From Brevibacillus_D fluminis_A (GTDB taxonomy: Bacteria; Bacillota; Bacilli; Brevibacillales; Brevibacillaceae), in the NCBI RefSeq assembly GCF_052072235.1, contig NZ_CM125436.1, positions 2,598,001 through 2,662,000 of the forward strand: a stretch of 64,000 nucleotides of DNA, read 5' to 3'. The notes beneath the pieces were generated by a model. It was not told where the DNA came from. It saw only the letters and a program-made list of their open reading frames with translations, and made no database searches. Below are positions 57,534-64,000 of this stretch, piece after piece. Numbering within the stretch: position 1 is the first letter of the stretch; each line of letters opens with the position of its first letter. Both the position numbers and the translations under genes were made by a program.

Positions 57534-58301
57534 GTGGCATATTCAATCAAACTGGATTCATTCGAAGGACCGCTCGATCTTTTGCTCCATCTGATCGACA
57601 AAGCCGAGGTAGATATTTACGACATCCCGATCGCAGAGATCACCGAGCAGTATTTGGCCAAAATCCATGAGATGCAGGAGCTGCAGCTGGATGTGGCGAG
57701 CGAGTTTTTGGTCATGGCAGCGACGCTGCTCTCGATCAAGAGCAAAATGCTGTTGCCGAAAAAAGAAGAGCACGTATTCCAGCCGCACCTGGATATGGAT
57801 GCGGATGAGATCGACCCGCGCGACGAGTTGGTCGCCCGCCTGCTGGAATACAAGCGGTTCAAAATGCTGGCGGAGGAATTGCGCGAAAAAGAAATCGGGC
57901 GCAACCAGATTTTTACGCGCCCGCCAGAAGATTTGAGCCCATATGTGAAAGAAGAAGAGAACACGATTAAAGACGTGACGCTCTACGATCTGATCGCATC
58001 GCTGGAAAAGCTGGTCAGCCGGCTGAAGGTGAAAGAGCCGATGGCCAAAGTGTCTCGCGACGAGATTTCCATCAAGGACCGGATGAAAGAAATTCGCCAG
58101 CTTTTGTCATTTGGCGGCGGGATGATCCGCTTTACCCAGCTGTTCACCAAAGCGGCGAACCGGACCGAGATCGTCACGACATTTCTGGCATTGCTGGAAT
58201 TGATGAAAACAAAGCAGATCAGCTGCGTGCAGAACCAATTGTTCCAGGACATCATGATCATCGAGGCCAAGGGGAAAGGAGGGGAGCCGGGTGGATTATG
58301 A
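57534..58301 (+). CDS. scpA: Segregation and condensation protein A
   Basis: Kleisin subunit of the SMC-ScpAB condensin, 255 residues. It has the N-terminal SMC-neck-binding FEGPLDLLLHLIDKAEVDIYDIPI motif, a central flexible acidic region and a C-terminal winged helix that binds the SMC head. The GTG at 57534 follows GGAAGGCG. The 3' end overlaps scpB by 11 bases, so the two are coupled. Confidence 0.96.
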   Translation: MAYSIKLDSFEGPLDLLLHLIDKAEVDIYDIPIAEITEQYLAKIHEMQELQLDVASEFLVMAATLLSIKSKMLLPKKEEHVFQPHLDMDADEIDPRDELVARLLEYKRFKMLAEELREKEIGRNQIFTRPPEDLSPYVKEEENTIKDVTLYDLIASLEKLVSRLKVKEPMAKVSRDEISIKDRMKEIRQLLSFGGGMIRFTQLFTKAANRTEIVTTFLALLELMKTKQISCVQNQLFQDIMIIEAKGKGGEPGGL

Positions 58302-58878
58302 TCAATTGAAAAGCGTCATCGAAGGATTGCTGTTCTTGTCAGGCGACGAAGGGCTTGAGGCCAAGGAAATCGCCGCGATCATCGAAGTGGATGAAGAAAC
58401 CGCGATCGACCTTTTGGAAGACATGAAGGCGGATTTCCGTAGAAGCGGCAGGGGCATCCAGATCGTCGAGGTGGCGAAAGCGTACCAATTGACGACACTG
58501 CCGGAACATATCAGCTATTTTGAAAAGCTGGCAACCTCCCCGAGTCATTCCACCTTGTCCCAGGCAGCGTTGGAGACGCTCGCCATCATCGCGTACAAGC
58601 AGCCGATCACACGCTCCGACATTGAAGAAATTCGCGGCGTGAAATGCGAAAAAGCGCTGCAAACGCTGCTGTCCAAGCAGCTGATCCGCGAAACAGGCAG
58701 GGCGGAAGGGATCGGGCGTCCGATCATTTACGGGACGACGCGGGAATTTCTCGAGCATTTTGGTTTGCGGGAGTTGTCCGAACTGCCAGAACCGCCCGTT
58801 CATCTCAATATGGAAGAAATTCGCCAGGAAGCCTCCGCGCTGTTTGGCAAAGACGGAAACGACCAGTCACCGGAATAG
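58291..58878 (+). CDS. scpB: Segregation and condensation protein B
   Basis: The 195-residue protein has two winged-helix domains that dimerise and bind ScpA. Motifs include IEGLLFLSGDEGLEAKEIAAI at the N terminus and LSQAALETLAIIAYKQPITRSDIEEIRGV (about 90-118), with GRPIIYGTTREFLEHFGL near residue 150. The GTG at 58291 follows AAAGGAGGGG inside scpA. Confidence 0.96.
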   Translation: MDYDQLKSVIEGLLFLSGDEGLEAKEIAAIIEVDEETAIDLLEDMKADFRRSGRGIQIVEVAKAYQLTTLPEHISYFEKLATSPSHSTLSQAALETLAIIAYKQPITRSDIEEIRGVKCEKALQTLLSKQLIRETGRAEGIGRPIIYGTTREFLEHFGLRELSELPEPPVHLNMEEIRQEASALFGKDGNDQSPE

Positions 58879-58951
58879 TTCAGGTACTATCGGAAGCCTC
58901 GTCCCCATATACTTGTACAAACCACTGTATACAGGTAATGGGGAGGACGTT

Positions 58952-60130
58952 ATGAAAGTATCGAAGCTTTTTTCCGGCGGACTCGTCGTTTTTCTTTTTC
59001 TCCAGCTCTTGGTTCCGATGCAGCGGGCATCGGCCAGTCCGAAGCCGCCATCGATTTCAGCGGAGGCGGCAGCCTTGATCGATGTCGCGTCTGGCCGCAT
59101 CCTGTATGAAAAGAAGGGCGAGCAGAAGATGCGCATCGCCAGCCTGACCAAAACGATGACGGCGATCGTCGCCATCGAATCGTCCAACCTCTCGGATATG
59201 GTGACCGTGCCGCCGGAGGCTGTAGGGGTCGAGGGCTCCTCCATCTATTTGAAAAATGGCGAAAAGCTGACGTTGGAAGACTTGCTATACGGACTCATGC
59301 TGAGGAGCGGCAATGACGCGGCGGTGACGATTGCGACGCATGTCGGCGGCTCTGTGCCGGGCTTTGTGCAGATGATGAACGAAAAAGCGGCGATGATCGG
59401 CATGACCCACACGAATTTTATGAATCCGCACGGTCTGGACGATTCCAACATGCACTATTCCACCGCGGATGACATGGTCCGCTTGTCGGCCTATGCGCTG
59501 AAAAACCCGGTCTTCCGCCAAATCGTTTCGACAAAGGTGAAAAACATCGCATGGGAAGGGGAAAGCTGGGAGCGCCGTTTGCAAAACAAAAACAAGATGC
59601 TCAACCTGTATAAAGGGGCTGATGGCGTCAAGACAGGCTATACCAAGCTGGCAAAGCGCTGCCTCGCTTCCTCGGCCACCCGCGACGGCCGGCAGCTTGC
59701 CGTGGTCACGCTGAACGCGCCGGATGATTGGGACGATTCGATGGCCTTGATGGATTGGGGTTTTGCCAATTTTCAAACGACCCCGCTCATTCACAAAGGC
59801 GACGCGGTTCAAGGCGAGTTCGCAGGGATAAAAAACGAAGACCATTTGCGCGTGACGGCGCTCAACGATTTCGCCTACCCGCTGATGGACAGCGAAAAGA
59901 ACCAGGTGCACACGAAGGTGCAGATGCTGGAAAAGGAATTGACCGCCAAACTGGTGGGCAAGCATATTGGGTTCGTGGAGTTTTACATGGGAGAGCAGCT
60001 CATCGGCCGAATTCCGCTCACGGCAAGCAAACAGGAGACTTCAATGGCGACAGTGGCGCAATCGGTTGAAGCCGGGTCGTTCTGGCGCGTGCTGTGGACG
60101 CTGATGATAGGGGGCCTGTGGGATGCTTAA
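58952..60130 (+). CDS. dacB: D-alanyl-D-alanine carboxypeptidase DacB (PBP5*)
   Basis: Sporulation DD-carboxypeptidase of 392 residues. A signal peptide (about 1-28, ending ASA) precedes S64-x-x-K67 (SLTK), S119-G-N121 and KTGYT near residue 228. The C terminus has an amphipathic membrane-anchoring tail (FWRVLWTLMIGGLW). It regulates cortex cross-linking. GGGGAGG precedes the ATG. It overlaps spmA by eight bases, as the dacB-spmA-spmB operon of B. subtilis, which is sigma-E controlled; I found no convincing sigma-E promoter in front. Confidence 0.94.
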   Translation: MKVSKLFSGGLVVFLFLQLLVPMQRASASPKPPSISAEAAALIDVASGRILYEKKGEQKMRIASLTKTMTAIVAIESSNLSDMVTVPPEAVGVEGSSIYLKNGEKLTLEDLLYGLMLRSGNDAAVTIATHVGGSVPGFVQMMNEKAAMIGMTHTNFMNPHGLDDSNMHYSTADDMVRLSAYALKNPVFRQIVSTKVKNIAWEGESWERRLQNKNKMLNLYKGADGVKTGYTKLAKRCLASSATRDGRQLAVVTLNAPDDWDDSMALMDWGFANFQTTPLIHKGDAVQGEFAGIKNEDHLRVTALNDFAYPLMDSEKNQVHTKVQMLEKELTAKLVGKHIGFVEFYMGEQLIGRIPLTASKQETSMATVAQSVEAGSFWRVLWTLMIGGLWDA

Positions 60131-60713
60131 CGTCATTTGGCTCGCGCTGATCGTCGCAAGCATCGGGGTCGCCATGTTCAATGGACGGATCGAAATGATC
60201 AGCCAGGCGATGTTCGAGGGGGCCAAATCAGGGGTGACGGTATGCTTTGGCCTGCTCAGCATCCTCGCCTTCTGGATGGGAATCATGCGGATCGCGGAAA
60301 AGGCCGGCCTGCTGGAGCTTGTCGCCAGAGCCATGTCTCCGCTTGTGCAGCGGCTGTTTCCCGATGTGCCAAAAGGGCATCCGGCGATCGGCTACATCTT
60401 GTCCAACATGAGCGCCAATCTGCTTGGTCTGGGCAACGCTGCGACACCATTCGGCATCAAAGCGATGGAGGAGCTGCAGAAGCTCAACCCGGACAAACAG
60501 CGGGCGACACCTGCCATGTGCACCTTGCTTGCGATCAATACGGCAAGCATTACGCTCATCCCCACGACGATGATCGCCATCCGCTTTCAGTTCGGCTCGG
60601 CCAATGCGGCGGAAATCGTGGGGACGACCTTGATCGCCTCGTTTGCCGCGACGATCTTTGCCTTGGTTCTGGACCGCTGGTACCGGATGGTGCATAAGCA
60701 AAAGACGGGTTAA
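60123..60713 (+). CDS. spmA: Spore maturation protein A
   Basis: Membrane protein of 196 residues with about five helices and the nucleoside-recognition (Gate) domain pattern: GAKSGVTVCFGLLSILAFWMGIMRIAEKAGLLE and NMSANLLGLGNAATPFGIKAMEEL. It is needed for spore core dehydration with SpmB. The ATG at 60123 overlaps the dacB stop. Confidence 0.94.
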   Translation: MLNVIWLALIVASIGVAMFNGRIEMISQAMFEGAKSGVTVCFGLLSILAFWMGIMRIAEKAGLLELVARAMSPLVQRLFPDVPKGHPAIGYILSNMSANLLGLGNAATPFGIKAMEELQKLNPDKQRATPAMCTLLAINTASITLIPTTMIAIRFQFGSANAAEIVGTTLIASFAATIFALVLDRWYRMVHKQKTG

Positions 60714-60725
60714 GGGGGGAGCGGC

Positions 60726-61259
60726 ATGTACAAGATTGTCTCGCTTCTTTCCGTTTGGAGCATTCCGCTTTTGATCGCGTTTATATTGGTGTATGGCTAT
60801 GTGCGCAAAGTAGCGGTGTATGAGACATTTGTCGATGGGGCAAAAGGCGGCTTGGTGACGACGATCCGGATCATGCCTCATTTGATCGCGATGATGGTGG
60901 CGATTACGCTGTTCCGCGAATCAGGAGCGCTCGATCTGCTGCTCGGTTGGATGGCGCCGCTGTTGAACTATATTCGCGTGCCTGCCGAGGTGGTCCCGCT
61001 CGCGCTGCTCCGCCCGCTGTCGGGGACAGGCTCGCTCGCGCTCGCTACCGATCTGATCGCCCAGTATGGGCCCGATTCGCTCATTGGCAGACTCGCCTCC
61101 ACGATCCAGGGCAGTACGGACACGACGCTTTATGTGCTGACGGTGTATTTCGGCGCCGTCGGTATCCGCAACAGCTCCTATGCCTTGAAGGTCGGCCTCT
61201 GGTCAGACCTGTTCGGGGTCGTCGCTTCCCTGATCGTCGTTTACATGATCTTCTATTAA
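60726..61259 (+). CDS. spmB: Spore maturation protein B
   Basis: The 177-residue paralogue of SpmA carries VDGAKGGLVTTIRIMPHLIAMMVAI and ALLRPLSGTGSLALATDLI with the Gate-domain layout and about five helices. GGGGGGAGCGG precedes the ATG, 12 bases after spmA. A strong terminator follows, closing the dacB-spmA-spmB operon. Confidence 0.94.
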   Translation: MYKIVSLLSVWSIPLLIAFILVYGYVRKVAVYETFVDGAKGGLVTTIRIMPHLIAMMVAITLFRESGALDLLLGWMAPLLNYIRVPAEVVPLALLRPLSGTGSLALATDLIAQYGPDSLIGRLASTIQGSTDTTLYVLTVYFGAVGIRNSSYALKVGLWSDLFGVVASLIVVYMIFY

Positions 61260-61274
61260 ATTGCAAAATTCGAC

Positions 61275-61305
61275 AAAACTTCCCAGCGAAATTGGGAAGT
61301 TTTTT
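61275..61305 (+). terminator. Intrinsic terminator after spmB
   Basis: AAAACTTCCCA pairs with TTGGGAAGTTTT (eleven pairs) around a short loop, ending in a T-run. Confidence 0.92.
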
Positions 61306-61363
61306 CACGTTTCCTTGTCCAGCCAGGCAGAAATGGGTATGATGGTAAAGAGGTGAAACAACT

Positions 61364-62110
61364 ATGGAACGCTTGCAAAAAGTGCTCGCCCAAGCAGGGG
61401 TGGCGTCGCGCCGCAGCTGCGAGGAATTGATTGTCTCGGGGCGCGTACAAGTAAATGGGGTAACAATCCGCGAATTGGGCACAAAAGTCGACCCCGCATC
61501 GGATGTCATTACCGTAGATCAGCAACCGATCGCTCGGGAGAAGCTGGTCTATCTGCTTTTATATAAGCCGATCGGCGTGATCACGAGCTTGGCAGACCCG
61601 GAAGGACGCAAGGTAGTGACCGATCTGTTGCCTGGCATTGAACAGAGGGTGTATCCGGTCGGGAGGCTCGATTACGATACGTCCGGCCTTTTGCTCTTGA
61701 CGAATGATGGCGATCTGGCCAACCGGCTTGCACACCCTTCCTATGAGCTGGATAAAGTGTATCGCGCGCGCGTCAAAGGGAAAGCGGAGCCGGAAGAGGT
61801 CAAGATGCTGGCCAAGGGCATCATGCTGGACGACGGTATGACAGCGCCGGGGGAGGCGCGCATCGTCCACTATGATCCGCAAAAAGACCAAACGCTGCTC
61901 GAAATCGTCATCCATGAAGGGCGCAACCGGCAAGTCCGGCGCATGTGCGCAGCGATCGGTCATCCGGTGGTCACATTGGAGCGCATCCGCATCGCTTTTT
62001 TGACGATTGGCAAGCTGCGGCGGGGAGAATACCGCCATTTGACGCCGGAAGAAGTGCAGCAGCTGAAAAACAGCCTGCAAACGCGCAAACCGCGCCAGGT
62101 CAAATCATGA
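61364..62110 (+). CDS. rluB: 23S rRNA pseudouridine synthase RluB
   Basis: The 248-residue enzyme has an N-terminal S4 RNA-binding domain (about 1-48, MERLQKVLAQAGVASRRS) and the RsuA/RluB catalytic domain with nucleophile D103 in GRLDYDTSGLLLLTNDG. C-terminal EGRNRQVRRMCAAIGHPV is also diagnostic. The tail after residue 235 is basic. Position after spmB matches rluB of B. subtilis. AGAGGTG precedes the ATG. Confidence 0.95.
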   Translation: MERLQKVLAQAGVASRRSCEELIVSGRVQVNGVTIRELGTKVDPASDVITVDQQPIAREKLVYLLLYKPIGVITSLADPEGRKVVTDLLPGIEQRVYPVGRLDYDTSGLLLLTNDGDLANRLAHPSYELDKVYRARVKGKAEPEEVKMLAKGIMLDDGMTAPGEARIVHYDPQKDQTLLEIVIHEGRNRQVRRMCAAIGHPVVTLERIRIAFLTIGKLRRGEYRHLTPEEVQQLKNSLQTRKPRQVKS

Positions 62111-62210
62111 ACCTAGCACATCGTTCAAAATCTGTTCAAATAATGACACGATAGAAGGAAAATTGTAGCGCTATAATAAAATCGGACATTCATTTTGACT
62201 GGGGACATAG

Positions 62211-62744
62211 ATGATGGATAAACGGAAACGATTGTGGATGCGGGTGGCAATTTTAGGCGTCCTTTTAGGGGCGCTTGTGTTTGCTGTCTATTCGAGTTTT
62301 GCCAAAGACAACAAAGAAATCAAGATCGGCATGCAGGCTCCCAACTTCAGTCTGGAGCAGCTGAATGCGAATGGCAAGGAATTGAAGCTGTCCGATCTGA
62401 AAGGGAAAGGGGTCGTGCTGAACTTCTGGGGAAGCTGGTGTGAACCGTGCAAGGCGGAATTCCCGGAACTGGAGAAACAGTATCAGCGGTATAAAGCCGA
62501 TGGCATTGTGATTGTGGGCGTCAACATCAGTGAAACACCACTGGCGATCCAGCAATTTGTTGACCAATATCGCGTCAGCTTCCCAATTTTAATGGACCGT
62601 CAATCCGAGATTACGCGCATTTACCAAATTGGCCCGATTCCTACCACGTTCTTCATCAATAAGGATGGGATCGTCCAGGACCAATTCATCGGCCAGATGA
62701 GCGAATCGACGATTATCCAAAAAATCAACAAAATCAAACCGTAA
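62211..62744 (+). CDS. resA: Membrane-anchored thiol-disulfide oxidoreductase ResA
   Basis: The 177-residue protein has a single N-terminal transmembrane anchor (about 8-29) and an extracytoplasmic thioredoxin-fold domain with active-site C77-E-P-C80 in WGSWCEPC. ResA reduces the haem-binding CxxCH cysteines of apocytochrome c before haem attachment by ResBC. The ATG at 62211 follows TGGGGAC; ATG at 62214 is also possible. It is 13 bases upstream of resB. Confidence 0.94.
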   Translation: MMDKRKRLWMRVAILGVLLGALVFAVYSSFAKDNKEIKIGMQAPNFSLEQLNANGKELKLSDLKGKGVVLNFWGSWCEPCKAEFPELEKQYQRYKADGIVIVGVNISETPLAIQQFVDQYRVSFPILMDRQSEITRIYQIGPIPTTFFINKDGIVQDQFIGQMSESTIIQKINKIKP

Positions 62745-62757
62745 GCGAGGTAACAGC

Positions 62758-64000
62758 ATGGACGATCGAAAGTGTGCCTGCGGACATCCGAATCCGATAG
62801 GCACCCAGCTGTGCGAATCGTGCGGGAGGCCGTTGGAAAGCGAGCTGGAACAGGCAAATGAAAACGCACCTTCTTTCCCCGACATGCGGTACGAGGGGAT
62901 GGCGCGGCGGTCGCAAACGTATTCAAGCACAATCATAGACAAAACCTGGAATTTTTTCTCATCTGTCAAAGTCGCGATCTATATCATCCTCGTCACATTG
63001 ATCGCGTCGGCGATCGGCACGATTTTTCCGCAAAAAATGTACATACCTGTACCGGTTCCGCTTGAAACCGACGTACAACATTTTTATGAAACGACATACG
63101 GTTGGCTTGGGAAAGTATACTATGCGCTCGGCTTCCACGAGCTTTATTCCTCCTGGTGGTTCGTCACGCTGCTGGTGATGCTGGGGACGTCCCTGGTGAT
63201 TTGTAGCCTGGACCGGATCATTCCGCTCTACAAAGCGCTGAGCAAGCCGAGGCTGAATCAGCACGCGTCCTTTTTGCGCGGCCAGCGCATGCATGCGGAG
63301 GTTGCAGCGGCAGAGGCTGGCGTGTCTGATGACACGTTTGTCCAGGCGAGCGCCTTTTTGAAGAAAAAAGGGTACCGCGTGTTCCGGGAAGGCGATTCCT
63401 TGCTGGCGGAAAAAGCAAGATTCAGCCGATGGGGTCCCTATATCAATCATATCGGCCTGATCATATTCCTTGGCGCGGTGCTTGTCCGCAATGTGCCGGG
63501 CTTTTATTTGGACAATTTCATCTGGGTGCGGGAAGGGCAGACGGTTCCGGTCCCCGATACCCCTTACTATGTCAAAAACCTGAAATATACCACCGAGTAT
63601 TATTCAGAGGACGAAATGGCGCAGAAGCTGGATCTGAAGGGACAGGTCATCCCGAAAAACTTCCAGACCGATGCGATTTTGTACCTGAACAAAAATGCAG
63701 GCTTGCCGGGAGCGAAGCCGAAGCTGGAAGAAGTGAAGCGCGGACCGATCATCGTGAACCATCCGATGGAATACGAGGGGCTGTTGCTTTATCAATCAAG
63801 CAGACAAGAGATGATGTTGGGAGCGCTTAACTTCGAGCTGCTGGACAAGCAAGCCGGCAATAAAGCCGTCGGATCGTTCAAGATCGACTTGTATGATCCG
63901 CCAAAGGAAGTCAAGCTCGATCATGGCGTCGTCATCAGAGTGCTGGATTATTACCCGGACTTTTTCATGGATGAAACGACGAAAAAACCTGCTACGAAAA
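62758..64000 (+). CDS. resB: Cytochrome c biogenesis protein ResB, 5' part with N-terminal zinc ribbon
   Basis: The frame is open from ATG 62758 to the window end (about 414 codons; the full gene continues). The first 30 residues carry a zinc ribbon, CACGHPNPIGTQLCESCG, not present in B. subtilis ResB. The ResB core follows: transmembrane helices near 75-95, 142-162 and 235-255, with NFFSSVKVAIYIIL, SSWWFVTLLVMLGTSLVICSLDR and FSRWGPYINHIGLIIFLGA. ResB with ResC delivers haem to apocytochrome c outside the membrane. GCGAGGTAAC precedes the start. Confidence 0.92.
   Translation, partial: MDDRKCACGHPNPIGTQLCESCGRPLESELEQANENAPSFPDMRYEGMARRSQTYSSTIIDKTWNFFSSVKVAIYIILVTLIASAIGTIFPQKMYIPVPVPLETDVQHFYETTYGWLGKVYYALGFHELYSSWWFVTLLVMLGTSLVICSLDRIIPLYKALSKPRLNQHASFLRGQRMHAEVAAAEAGVSDDTFVQASAFLKKKGYRVFREGDSLLAEKARFSRWGPYINHIGLIIFLGAVLVRNVPGFYLDNFIWVREGQTVPVPDTPYYVKNLKYTTEYYSEDEMAQKLDLKGQVIPKNFQTDAILYLNKNAGLPGAKPKLEEVKRGPIIVNHPMEYEGLLLYQSSRQEMMLGALNFELLDKQAGNKAVGSFKIDLYDPPKEVKLDHGVVIRVLDYYPDFFMDETTKKPATK

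Noticed and set aside
58900..58940. Sigma-E promoter before dacB
   Set aside because: CATATA and TATACAGG are present, but the spacing is 17 rather than 14-15 bases and the -10 match is only five of eight.

Overview
The window is a chromosomal segment of an endospore-forming member of the Bacilli with moderately high GC. Gene content and order (spo0A, bkd cluster, yqjCDE-like genes, nudF, spoIIM-fur-yqzK-xerD-deoB-punA, dacF-spoIIA, spoVA, lysA, ppiB, scpAB, dacB-spmAB-rluB-resAB) follow the Bacillus subtilis spo0A-to-res region. TTG and GTG starts are frequent. A zinc ribbon at the start of ResB, a SteA-GT2-MraY-like cluster and absence of ptb/buk from the bkd cluster suggest a Tumebacillus-, Effusibacillus- or Brevibacillus-like lineage rather than Bacillus itself. 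That placement is inference.

Layout. 1-960: spo0A behind a candidate sigma-H promoter with 0A boxes. 1000-9600: accessory and metabolic genes: a macrodomain protein followed by the C-terminal remnant of a NADAR-family gene, two overlapping YolD-like genes behind a textbook LexA box, a putative lipoprotein, a YwaF-like membrane protein, a CobW/ZNG-type GTPase (minus strand) with a possible Zur box, an LD-carboxypeptidase, a translationally coupled three-gene set, a small zinc-ribbon protein, a beta-carbonic anhydrase and a Tat-type phosphoesterase. 9800-12800: a small membrane protein and steA-GT2-MraY-like. 12800-21300: yqzF and the branched-chain keto-acid dehydrogenase cluster with its sigma-54 activator BkdR, a clear -24/-12 promoter and a dyad UAS. 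21500-23740: a large secreted repeat protein. 23950-27180: methylmalonyl-CoA epimerase, acyl-CoA carboxyltransferase and an M20 peptidase. 27290-35120: DUF3866, an unlisted 48-codon antisense gene, nudF, endoQ, spoIIM, fur, yqzK, xerD, deoB, punA. 35120-44090: an insertion relative to B. subtilis order, carrying an Lrp/AsnC regulator, a complete oligopeptide/dipeptide ABC transporter and a chemoreceptor. 44180-52290: dacF, spoIIAA-AB-sigF and seven spoVA genes, with candidate sigma-F, sigma-H/0A and sigma-G promoters in the expected order. 52300-64000: lysA, a GGDEF-EAL-CBS-GGDEF protein, ppiB, an M50 protease, scpAB, dacB-spmAB, rluB, resA and the start of resB (runs off the end).

How it works together. 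The promoter signals reproduce the sporulation cascade: Spo0A~P/sigma-H for spo0A and spoIIA, sigma-F for dacF, sigma-G for spoVA. The bkd cluster would feed branched-chain acyl-CoA (membrane iso/anteiso fatty acids) and propionyl-CoA, which the adjacent mce/carboxyltransferase pair can handle. I found no IS element, prophage, CRISPR array, tRNA or rRNA. I did not find a clearly new multi-gene system. The most novel-looking elements are the LexA-controlled YolD pair without a polymerase, the macrodomain/NADAR locus, the antisense small gene at 28413-28559, and the repeat-rich leader of the Lrp gene.
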